From positions 1 through 5,489 of the forward strand of contig CAXRCC010000222.1 in the NCBI GenBank assembly GCA_964228975.1: a DNA stretch of 5,489 bases, read 5' to 3'. The notes beneath the pieces were generated by a model. The model saw nothing but the letters and a program-made list of their open reading frames with translations, was not told where the DNA came from and searched no databases. This document shows, in pieces, positions 1 to 5,120 of the stretch. Made by a program: the position numbers and the translations under genes. The stretch's first letter is position 1. Each line of letters opens with the position of its first letter. The stretch is from Paraneptunicella sp964228975 (GTDB lineage: Bacteria; Pseudomonadota; Gammaproteobacteria; Enterobacterales; Alteromonadaceae).

Positions 1-1053
1 ATCGGTGGTTCGCAGTCCGTTGCAGGAAGTCAAGCAGTACAGGGCTCTCAAACTGTCGCGGGTGATCAAACAACGAGCGGTAATCAATCAATTTCTGGCG
101 CACAAACTATTGCTGGTACACAAACCCTTTCTGGTAATCAAATACTTGAAAGCAACCAGCAAGTTGCAGGTACACAACAAGTTAATGGCGATGCGGCTTT
201 TGCTGAGAATGTAACGGTTGCGAAAGATCAAAGTGTTGGTGGTAATCAAACCGTTTCTGGTAACCAAAAAGTTGAAGGAAATCAGGTTGTTTCTGGAAAT
301 CATGATATCGGCGGTTCTCAGACGGTTGTTGGTTCGCAGTCCGTTGATGGTACACAACAAGTTAATGGCGATGCGGCTTTTGCTGAGAATGTATCGGTTG
401 CAAAAGACCAAAGTGTTGGCGGTAACCAAATAGTTGAAGGCAATCAGACGGTTTCGGGAAATCATGATATCGGTGGTGCTCAGACGGTTGCTGGCGCTCA
501 GTCCGTTGCTGGTTCGCAATCAGTAGCAGGAAGCCAAGCGGTACAAGGTTCTCAAACGGTTGCGGGTGATCAATCAACGAACGGTAATCAATCAATTAAT
601 GGCAACCTTTCTGTGGCGGGAAGCACGGTGTTAACGGGCGATGTTACCGTTCATGGCAAGCTAACAACGAAGCATTCAAACCTGGGTCACAGTATTGCGT
701 TTTTGGACGAGCCTGTTTTTTATGTGGCTGAGCTAAGTCGCCGTCGTGAAATTGAAAACATCGATTTTGGTGTGGACCTATCCCATGCCAAAGGTGTGCT
801 GTGCGAGGTGAGTTATCGCTCCGATAATTACGAGTCCGACCCAATTGCGTTAGGCGCGCGCTTGGAGGGTGATTACCCACTGCGATTAACGCCAAATCGT
901 TGGTATTACTTGAATGACTGGATACACGCTGGCGCACATATCATTCCACTTTATGGCGAAGAACCGCTTCGGGTTGAGTGGGATGTGCATCACAGCGCAT
1001 ATGTGAAGTTGAAGTTAATCGGCTTGGTTCATGGCAACAGGTTGGAAGAATAG
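1..1053 (+). CDS. Phage tail fibre/spike-like protein with hexapeptide repeats (5' end outside window)
   Basis: The frame is open from the first base to a TAG at 1051-1053, giving 350 visible residues; the start lies upstream. Residues 3-224 are 37 consecutive hexads, mostly G-[SNTAD]-Q-[STQ]-[VI]-x, ending in a fibre-like GDVTVH-GKLTTK stretch. A small aliphatic residue every sixth position, next to Gly, fits a beta-helical shaft, either a trimeric triple beta-helix as in phage fibres or a left-handed beta-helix. Residues 225-350 have no repeat, are rich in aromatic and charged residues, and probably form the distal tip; I do not recognise this domain. A small gene follows 9 bases later, as tail-fibre accessory genes do. 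An ATG at codon 205 (base 613) would give only a short protein and cuts the repeat array, so it is not the start. The fibre role is inferred from repeat type and context. A non-phage repetitive surface protein is the alternative. Confidence 0.72.
   Translation: MGGSQSVAGSQAVQGSQTVAGDQTTSGNQSISGAQTIAGTQTLSGNQILESNQQVAGTQQVNGDAAFAENVTVAKDQSVGGNQTVSGNQKVEGNQVVSGNHDIGGSQTVVGSQSVDGTQQVNGDAAFAENVSVAKDQSVGGNQIVEGNQTVSGNHDIGGAQTVAGAQSVAGSQSVAGSQAVQGSQTVAGDQSTNGNQSINGNLSVAGSTVLTGDVTVHGKLTTKHSNLGHSIAFLDEPVFYVAELSRRREIENIDFGVDLSHAKGVLCEVSYRSDNYESDPIALGARLEGDYPLRLTPNRWYYLNDWIHAGAHIIPLYGEEPLRVEWDVHHSAYVKLKLIGLVHGNRLEE
169..348 (+). repeat. Higher-order repeat, copy 1 (180 bp, ten hexads)
   Basis: This block encodes ten hexads starting with GTQQVN-GDAAFA-ENV. 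Its first 45 bases (169-213) are identical to 349-393, exactly 180 bases downstream. After those bases the copies diverge by scattered substitutions. The block has four hexads between KDQSVG and the hexads that follow GNHDIG (three plus GNHDIG itself), whereas copy 2 has one fewer. Confidence 0.9.
349..510 (+). repeat. Higher-order repeat, copy 2 (one hexad shorter)
   Basis: This block repeats copy 1: GTQQVN, GDAAFA, ENVSVA and KDQSVG, then two Gln-type hexads, GNHDIG and two G-A-Q hexads. Only two hexads separate KDQSVG from GNHDIG here, against three in copy 1, a clean 18-bp length difference. The following five units (511-600: GSQSVA, GSQAVQ, GSQTVA, GDQSTN, GNQSIN) repeat the five at 7-96, so a larger block pattern extends across the whole array. 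Confidence 0.85.
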
Positions 1054-1056
1054 GAG
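1052..1056 (+). promoter_or_regulatory. Ribosome binding site overlapping the fibre stop codon
   Basis: AGGAG begins inside the TAG stop of the fibre gene and lies six bases before the ATG at 1063. This arrangement suits translational coupling of the fibre gene to its small downstream partner and fixes the downstream start. Confidence 0.7.
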
Positions 1057-1062
1057 AGCTCC

Positions 1063-1623
1063 ATGTTTTTAAGATTTAATGAAGATGGCACGATGGCTGA
1101 AGCCAGCCCAATTCAATATGATGTGCAGCGTTATGCTTGGTTTGATGCGCCAGCGGATTTTACTCAGAACACGGTATACCTTTTACAGGGTAATACGGTT
1201 CGACAGGCAAACAGTGAAGAACAGCAGGCTGCGTTGTTGCAGCAGAAAAAGCAAGTATTAATGCAGCGCTTAGCGATTTTAATTGATGATAAGCGAATTG
1301 GAACGGCGGCGGTTTTACCCGGTAAAGAGCGAGAATACGTGTACAAAACGAACTTGGTGTCGTCGTATCAAGAAGGAGCTTTGAAACCTGATTCTCCAGG
1401 GTATGTGTTGATTTCGGATGAAGCCGAAGCGCGCGGTGTGAGTGTGGAAGAGATGGTCAGTTTGATTAAGGCAAAATCGTTATCGGCACACAAACAACTG
1501 GGGGCACTGGCAGGGTTTCATGTACGGGCCAAGGGGCAGCTAGCCGAGTCTGGCACCATCGAAGCGTTGGAAGCAAAGTATCAAGAGCTGTTGGATGAAC
1601 TTCAGCAAATTAGCGAAGTTTAG
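1063..1623 (+). CDS. Probable tail-fibre accessory/assembly protein
   Basis: The protein has 186 residues and starts at an ATG with AGGAG six bases upstream. The N-terminal part (about 1-48) is short-stranded and aromatic-rich (RYAWFDAP, NTVYLLQGNTV). A Gln/Lys-rich helix follows (about 52-75). The central part holds LPGKEREYVYKTNLVSSY (about 85-102), then helical segments with EARGVSVEEM (about 122-131). The last 25 residues form an acidic amphipathic helix. A beta N-terminus, a helical C-terminus and a Y-x-x-K segment before a G-V-S-x-E-E-type helix resemble small proteins that follow phage tail-fibre genes (tail assembly chaperone or DUF4376-like proteins), but I recall no close match. Position directly after the fibre supports a role in folding or attaching it. 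It ends one base before an acetyltransferase remnant on the other strand, so it is the last phage-type gene here. Confidence 0.6.
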   Translation: MFLRFNEDGTMAEASPIQYDVQRYAWFDAPADFTQNTVYLLQGNTVRQANSEEQQAALLQQKKQVLMQRLAILIDDKRIGTAAVLPGKEREYVYKTNLVSSYQEGALKPDSPGYVLISDEAEARGVSVEEMVSLIKAKSLSAHKQLGALAGFHVRAKGQLAESGTIEALEAKYQELLDELQQISEV

Positions 1624-1624
1624 G

Positions 1625-1777
1625 CTAAGGTAAATACCCCACCCAATATTCCAAATCACCTTTTTCGTATTGTTGAAAGCCCAGTTTTTCATTGAGCCTT
1701 TTGCGCGTTTGGTTTTTAGGCACCGTTAAGCGCAAAGGTTTGTATGAATGCTGGGCTTTTTCTGTTACTGCGCGTTG
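1625..1777 (-). pseudogene. C-terminal remnant of a GNAT-family N-acetyltransferase
   Basis: On the minus strand 50 codons are open between an in-frame TAA (1778-1780) and a TAG (1625-1627), with no ATG or strong ribosome site. The peptide contains LRLTVPKNQTRKR, then LNEKLGFQQYEKGDLEYW and ends VGYLP. An L-x-V...N-x-x-x-x-x-L-x-E-KLGF...EKGDLEYW pattern is what closes many GNAT acetyltransferases: the beta strand, the acetyl-CoA-side helix with its K/S-LGF end, and the last strand. The N-terminal two thirds, including the pyrophosphate-binding loop, are absent. The frame overlaps the last 13 bases of the paiB-like gene in another frame. In Bacillus, PaiA is a GNAT acetyltransferase paired with PaiB, so a decayed paiA-like partner is one reading. 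An unrelated GNAT truncated when phage DNA arrived is another. Confidence 0.6.
1676..1759. repeat. Nested inverted repeats in the phage/host gap
   Basis: The outer arms AAAGCCCAG (1676-1684) and CTGGGCTTT (1751-1759) are a perfect 9-bp inverted repeat. Inside lie CCTTTTGCGC (1697-1706) and GCGCAAAGG (1730-1738), complementary apart from one bulged base. The right outer arm ends in five Ts, so a + strand transcript of the tail genes could form a long two-part hairpin before a U run. The 66-base loop is large for an intrinsic terminator, and the arms lie in the acetyltransferase remnant, so chance is a serious alternative. Confidence 0.3.
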
Positions 1778-2373
1778 TTAAATAACGTTTTTTCCATTTC
1801 AGCGGCGAGGGCTGTTGCTCCTTCTTGTTCTAGCTGTTCAATGATAGTGCGTTGGTCGTCGGGCGTTTTATTCTGACTTAGTTTGAATTTGCACTGGATT
1901 TCAGTGATTTCAATATCCAGCCCAACAATGGCTTTAAGCATTTTACGGTTGTATTCACCGTTCCACTTTCCATATTCGCTGCTTTCTCGCCCAAATTCAT
2001 ATTTCTCGCTGAGTGTGGCTACCATGTTAGCCAGTGTGTCTTCATCGGTTATTACACGGGCTTTGCCGTATATCTGTAGTAATTGGTAATTCCACGTAGG
2101 GACGCCACCTTTTTCGTACCAAGTAGGGGAAATATAATCGTGCTCGCCTTGAATCGTAATCAGAATTTCCTGTGATTCAATGCTTTTCCATTGCGGATTG
2201 GCTTTGGCTAAATGGCAGGCTAAGCGTTGTGATGTTGGGTCATAAAGAAAGGGCAGGGCAGTGGCAAAAGGTCGCCCTTCGTGAACAGAAAAGAGCTGAC
2301 CAAAACTATTTTTCTTTAAAAACGCGGTGATAACGCGATTGTCGTTAATGGAAAACGGCGCTGGAATAAACAT
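1765..2373 (-). CDS. paiB: PaiB-like FMN-binding negative transcriptional regulator family protein
   Basis: The protein has 202 residues, close to the usual PaiB length of about 205. Signature segments appear in order: an N-terminal MFIPAPF, NSFGQLFS (22-29), ATALPFLYD (37-45), HLAKANPQWK (54-63), GEHDYISPTWYE (76-87), VPTWNY (91-96), IVGLDIEI (149-156) and KFKLSQNK (162-169). These match the PaiB family, which has the split-barrel FMN-binding fold. B. subtilis PaiB is implicated in repressing protease and sporulation genes; a true DNA-binding role in a gammaproteobacterium is not established, and a flavin-dependent function is possible. The ATG follows AGAGGT at a longish spacing of 10 bases. 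It lies 41 bases downstream of the yhhN-type gene with no obvious terminator between, so the two are probably co-transcribed. A GNAT remnant overlaps its 3' end. Confidence 0.88.
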   Translation of the reverse strand: MFIPAPFSINDNRVITAFLKKNSFGQLFSVHEGRPFATALPFLYDPTSQRLACHLAKANPQWKSIESQEILITIQGEHDYISPTWYEKGGVPTWNYQLLQIYGKARVITDEDTLANMVATLSEKYEFGRESSEYGKWNGEYNRKMLKAIVGLDIEITEIQCKFKLSQNKTPDDQRTIIEQLEQEGATALAAEMEKTLFNNAQ

Positions 2374-2414
2374 ATTGTGTTTTACCTCTGTTCGAGGCGG
2401 CGCATTCTCTTCCG

Positions 2415-3077
2415 TTATAAAAAGCGGTTTAGCTGCCTTTCAGTGAAGAGTTTAAGCATGCCGCTGACAATGAGTATTTGGGCTAAATAGTAGGTGAACA
2501 TCACCCAGTGCCCCTGATATTGCACGGGCTCAAGGAACATGCCCCAGGCAATGAGGGTGTCTGAAATAATGAAAATAACCGCGCCCCAAATTTGGGTACT
2601 GGTTTTGCGCCAACTTAGCACGGCAAAGATGCCCATGGTGGCAATAACGCTCATGTAAGCGGCAACGGGAATGAGCAAATCACCTGCTTTAGGCAATATT
2701 TGCAAAGCTAAACCGGCTACAGACACCAGCGCGATAACGATCAGTAATATTTTGGCGATAAAGTTACTGCGGTTGGCGAAACTGAAAAAGCTGGCAATGT
2801 AAAAGCAGTGACCGATTAAGAATGCGCCTAATCCAAAGATGAAACTGTTTTCAAAGGTGAGGTTGAGTAGGACATCTCCAAGGCCGCAAAATGCAATACC
2901 GAGTAAAACCAAGGTACGCAGCTTTCCACTTAATTGCGCGTAGGCCGCGAAAAAGAGAATGCCAATTGGAACAACTTTAACCAGTGCATCGAGTGGGAAA
3001 GGGCGATACGGCAGTAACAGGAGATAAACTAATCCCGTTAATATAAATAGAAGATTAAACCGCTTTCCGAGTAACAC
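2415..3077 (-). CDS. yhhN: YhhN/TMEM86-family integral membrane protein, putative lysoplasmalogenase
   Basis: The protein has 220 residues and about eight hydrophobic segments (roughly 8-23, 33-49, 53-71, 78-97, 108-127, 134-155, 164-181, 190-211), placing it in the inner membrane. Family landmarks are the FCGLGDVLL stretch (63-71, with Gly-Asp at 67-68), G-x-x-x-F-x-x-GH-x-x-Y (82-93), FIISDTLIAW (169-178, with Ser-Asp) and YYLAQILIVSG (196-206). Conserved acidic residues in membrane segments are typical of this family, whose animal members cleave the vinyl-ether bond of lysoplasmalogens. The bacterial substrate is often unknown, so the activity is inferred from family only. The start is GTG at 3077-3075, chosen because AGAGG lies six bases upstream. 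It is the first gene of a likely two-gene unit with the paiB-like gene. Confidence 0.88.
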   Translation of the reverse strand: MLLGKRFNLLFILTGLVYLLLLPYRPFPLDALVKVVPIGILFFAAYAQLSGKLRTLVLLGIAFCGLGDVLLNLTFENSFIFGLGAFLIGHCFYIASFFSFANRSNFIAKILLIVIALVSVAGLALQILPKAGDLLIPVAAYMSVIATMGIFAVLSWRKTSTQIWGAVIFIISDTLIAWGMFLEPVQYQGHWVMFTYYLAQILIVSGMLKLFTERQLNRFL

Positions 3078-3112
3078 TGCACACCTCTTCGCGTGAACTT
3101 AAAACCGCAAGC

Positions 3113-3141
3113 ATAATGCATGCAAACACCGCACGGTGCAA
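3113..3141 (-). promoter_or_regulatory. Candidate promoter of the yhhN-paiB unit
   Basis: On the minus strand, TTGCAC (3141-3136) and CATTAT (3118-3113) are separated by 17 bases, which would start transcription about 30 bases before the GTG at 3077. The -35 matches consensus at only three positions and the -10 at four, so the support is mostly spacing and location. Confidence 0.25.
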
Positions 3142-3166
3142 GCGAATTGCCGAAATAGCTTGCACC
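3135..3166. repeat. Perfect 9-bp dyad (possible operator or terminator stem)
   Basis: GGTGCAAGC (3135-3143) and GCTTGCACC (3158-3166) are exact reverse complements separated by 14 bases. The dyad lies in the 145-base gap between the lipoprotein gene and the yhhN-type gene. Its left arm covers the candidate -35 of the latter, which would suit a repressor site. As RNA it would make a stable stem downstream of the lipoprotein gene, but no T run follows on either strand, so it is not a standard intrinsic terminator. Confidence 0.45.
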
Positions 3167-3222
3167 AAGATGTAACACTTTTACTTTTATTTCAATAAGT
3201 TAATTGGATAATCGTGTTATTG

Positions 3223-3645
3223 CTATTTTTCTACCCAAATCGCTACACCTTCTAAGGTTTCATTCATTAACGGCAAACCTTCTTGCTGGTTGATGGCGTG
3301 GGCATCAAGGCTTTCTGATCCTGTACTTAAATAACCAGAGCGTTCTTTGCCTCGCTTTTCAATGAGTATGCCGTTGGCACCAATCGATGCGGCTTCTTCT
3401 TTTAATCTTTCCAAAGCGGCTTCTTTTTTACCATCTTGGGTAAAGCGCCATGCATTGCGGCTAGATGACTTTAATATAGCCACTTTTTCATAATGGGCGG
3501 GTGGCGTGGAATAAACGACAACAGCCGAAGCGGGAATGGCTTCTCGTTGTTGGCCGATAATGGTGTGAGAACTCGAACTACACGCACTCAGCACAGAAAA
3601 TGCGAGGCCAATAATGGCAGCGCGAGAATAAGAAAATGTATGCAT
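3223..3645 (-). CDS. Predicted outer-membrane lipoprotein of unknown function
   Basis: From the ATG at 3645 the protein has 140 residues. It starts with a lipoprotein signal peptide: a short N-region with Arg8, a hydrophobic core (about 9-19) and a lipobox L-S-A-C with Cys22. Serine follows the cysteine rather than aspartate, which by the E. coli rule predicts outer-membrane sorting by the Lol system. A linker follows, then a small domain with VVVYSTPPAHYEKVAIL (42-58), a charged helix KKEAALERLKEEAASIGAN (73-91) and ILIEKRG (93-99). The helix ending in G-A-N before a hydrophobic strand recalls small alpha/beta lipoproteins such as RcsF- or YbjQ-like folds, but I cannot assign a family. Upstream in-frame starts exist at 3684 (ATG) and 3711 (GTG). 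They add 13 and 22 residues ahead of an otherwise ideal signal peptide, and none of the three has a clear Shine-Dalgarno site. Confidence 0.78.
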   Translation of the reverse strand: MHTFSYSRAAIIGLAFSVLSACSSSSHTIIGQQREAIPASAVVVYSTPPAHYEKVAILKSSSRNAWRFTQDGKKEAALERLKEEAASIGANGILIEKRGKERSGYLSTGSESLDAHAINQQEGLPLMNETLEGVAIWVEK

Positions 3646-3665
3646 GGGAAAATAAAAGGCTCTGA

Positions 3666-3693
3666 GTAATATCTTGACACGCATTATCGACAA
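3666..3693 (-). promoter_or_regulatory. Candidate promoter of the lipoprotein gene
   Basis: On the minus strand TTGTCG (3693-3688) and TATTAC (3671-3666) are 16 bases apart, each matching consensus at four of six positions. If real, transcription would begin around 3657-3660, leaving only the ATG at 3645 in the message and supporting that start. Confidence 0.28.
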
Positions 3694-3742
3694 AACTATA
3701 CGTTTCGTCACTAGGTAAACGCGGGTGAATGTGTCAGAATTC

Positions 3743-3772
3743 TTGTCTTATTTTGGTCGGTGTCGCTATTTT
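3743..3772 (+). promoter_or_regulatory. Candidate promoter of the lolCD operon
   Basis: The gap between the divergent lipoprotein and lolC genes must hold a lolC promoter. The best pair seen is TTGTCT (3743-3748) and TATTTT (3767-3772) with 18-base spacing, four of six matches each. It would leave an untranslated leader of roughly 90 bases that contains the small open frame at 3848. An 8-bp palindrome CGACGTCG sits at 3813-3820. Confidence 0.25.
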
Positions 3773-3847
3773 ATTCACTTCTTGATGCCCTTGGGGGTTT
3801 ATCATTTAGCGCCGACGTCGCGATGATGTTTTAGATTCGAGGAATTT

Positions 3848-3871
3848 ATGGTTAGAGGGAAACACGCGTGA
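3848..3871 (+). CDS. Possible seven-codon leader peptide coupled to lolC
   Basis: An ATG at 3848 is preceded by GAGGA (3839-3843), four bases upstream, and encodes MVRGKHA followed by TGA at 3869-3871. The stop overlaps the lolC GTG in a GTGA arrangement typical of translational coupling. The lolC frame has an in-frame TAG at 3853-3855, so lolC cannot start at this ATG. The frame is very short and may be fortuitous, because AGAGGGA at 3854-3860 can serve lolC directly. Confidence 0.35.
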   Translation: MVRGKHA

Positions 3872-5073
3872 GTCTTTTTGCACCTCTTTTTATTGGGTGG
3901 CGCTATGCAAACAGCAACAAAAGTAGCCACTTTATCGCTTTTATTAATTTCTTTTCCGTTTCAGGTATCGCTCTTGGCTTAGCGGCGTTAATTGTGGTGT
4001 CTTCAGTCATGAATGGCTTTGAAGGGCAACTCAAACAACGCATTTTAGGCTTAATTCCCCATTTTGTGGTGGCTCAGTCCGTTTCCGAATTACACCCCGA
4101 TATTAAACAGCACCCAAGAGTTACCTCGGTTATGCCTTTTACGGAGGTGGAAGCCGCTGTGCAATCGCCTTCCGGTTTGCGACCAGTGGTGCTGCAAGGC
4201 GTAGATTTAAGCCATGTTGAGCCCTTGTCTGAGCTGAGCAATAACATGCTGGTGGGCGAGCTGGGCTTTTTGGTACCCGGTGAATACGGCATTGTGATTG
4301 GGCGGGCCTTGGCCATTGCGCTGGATGTGAATGTGGGGGAACAAGTGCGCATTATGAGTGCAGAAAGCACCCGTTATACCTTGTTGGGGCGTTTACCAAG
4401 TCAGCGTAAGTTTCGTGTGGTGGGCGTGTTTGAAATGGGGTCGCAGGTGGATGACAGCGTGGCGTTGGTGGCTATGGGAGATTTAGCCAAGCTGCTTAGA
4501 AAGTCGGAAGATGACTTAATCAAATCCCGTTTGTTTTTGGATGATCCATTCAAATACGCTGAAGTTAAAACGCGGTTAAATGAATTGTCGATAGCATTTG
4601 ATGACTGGCGCACGCGACATGGGCCGCTGTTCGATGCCGTTAAAATGGAAAAGAACATGATGCTCTTGATGTTGTTACTCATTATCGCCGTTGCAGCTTT
4701 TAACATTGTTTCGGCGCTGGTGATGGTGGTGACGGAAAAACAAGGCGATATTGCCATTTTGCAAACACAAGGGTTAACGCAAAAAGGCGTGTGGCTGGTG
4801 TTTTTGGTTAACGGGTTAAGCAATGGTCTTAAAGGCACCGTGATTGGCAGTGTGCTGGGATTGTTGTTGGCATTTAATATTAATGATTTGCTGTTGATTC
4901 TGGGTGTTCCCATCCACATGTATTTACCCAATGGTAGTTTGCCGATTTTAGTGGAGTGGCATCAGCTAGTTGCTATGGTGCTTTTTTCACTTATTTTGTG
5001 CCTTGCGGCGACATTGTATCCTGCTTTTCGAGCGGCAAAAGTGAATCCAGCAGAAGCGCTGCGCTACGAGTAA
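3868..5073 (+). CDS. lolC: Lipoprotein-releasing ABC transporter, permease subunit LolC
   Basis: LolC is an inner-membrane subunit of LolCDE, which extracts outer-membrane lipoproteins and passes them to LolA. The 401-residue length is typical. An N-terminal FIGWRY (8-13) precedes TM1 (about 24-47), then the family mark VMNGFE (47-52). The periplasmic domain (about 55-260) includes GRLPSQRKFRVVGVF (174-188), near the region that in E. coli LolC forms the LolA-binding hook. MEKNMMLLMLL (260-270) leads into TM2, followed by TEKQGDIAILQTQGLT (289-304), the cytoplasmic coupling segment that contacts LolD. Two further TM segments lie at about 308-335 and 364-387, and the end is LYPAFRAAKVNPAEALRYE. 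The QTQGLT and MEKNMM segments and the following lolD favour LolC over LolE. The GTG start has AGAGGGA seven bases upstream, and an in-frame TAG at 3853 rules out earlier starts. Confidence 0.93.
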   Translation: MSLFAPLFIGWRYANSNKSSHFIAFINFFSVSGIALGLAALIVVSSVMNGFEGQLKQRILGLIPHFVVAQSVSELHPDIKQHPRVTSVMPFTEVEAAVQSPSGLRPVVLQGVDLSHVEPLSELSNNMLVGELGFLVPGEYGIVIGRALAIALDVNVGEQVRIMSAESTRYTLLGRLPSQRKFRVVGVFEMGSQVDDSVALVAMGDLAKLLRKSEDDLIKSRLFLDDPFKYAEVKTRLNELSIAFDDWRTRHGPLFDAVKMEKNMMLLMLLLIIAVAAFNIVSALVMVVTEKQGDIAILQTQGLTQKGVWLVFLVNGLSNGLKGTVIGSVLGLLLAFNINDLLLILGVPIHMYLPNGSLPILVEWHQLVAMVLFSLILCLAATLYPAFRAAKVNPAEALRYE

Positions 5074-5120
5074 TATGGGTTTGAGTTTTGGAGTGTGAAT
5101 CACTATACAAAAGGAATGGT

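Larger units (their letters stand above)
7..672 (+). repeat. 37 tandem 18-bp units encoding hexapeptide repeats
   Basis: The stretch divides into 37 units of 18 bases with no break in register. Typical units read GSQTVA, GNQTVS, GSQSVA and GTQTLS. Units that depart from the pattern are GDAAFA and ENVxVA, each present twice as a pair, and the last four (GNLSVA, GSTVLT, GDVTVH, GKLTTK), which grade into the C-terminal domain. Gln codons alternate between CAA and CAG and Gly codons vary, so most units have diverged at the DNA level while keeping the protein pattern. This indicates selection on the protein rather than very recent expansion. The first two codons (Ile-Gly) match the end of a GNHDIG unit, so the array probably continues upstream of base 1. 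Confidence 0.93.

Noticed and set aside
88..519. A 143-codon open frame on the minus strand, and further short + and - frames, within the hexad array
   Set aside because: The 18-bp periodicity keeps other frames free of stops by repetition. Their translations are low-complexity mirrors of the repeat, without ribosome sites, while the frame ending at 1053 gives a coherent protein with a C-terminal domain.
7..672. CRISPR array or ice-binding/RTX-type calcium repeat
   Set aside because: Units are contiguous without spacers and are translated in one frame, which excludes CRISPR. There is no GGxGxD nonapeptide for RTX, and no regular Thr-x-Thr ladder as expected of ice-binding repeats.
613..1053. 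A separate gene starting at ATG 613
   Set aside because: The same frame is open back to base 1 and the repeat pattern continues unbroken through this ATG, so it is an internal methionine-like position (Val-Ala-Gly context of hexads 34-35) and not the gene start.
3643..3711. Extended lipoprotein N-terminus from GTG 3711 or ATG 3684
   Set aside because: Either start would put 22 or 13 extra residues before an ideal lipoprotein signal peptide, and a candidate promoter lies between them and ATG 3645. They remain possible because no start has a good ribosome site.
4074..4931. Minus-strand open frames of 98 and 176 codons opposite lolC
   Set aside because: They lie wholly inside a convincingly identified lolC gene, lack ribosome sites and show no recognisable domain.
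5074..5120. Small inverted word AGTG...CACT in the lolC-lolD gap
   Set aside because: A 4-bp stem with a 5-base loop is too weak to act as a terminator and is expected by chance; an operon is the simpler reading.
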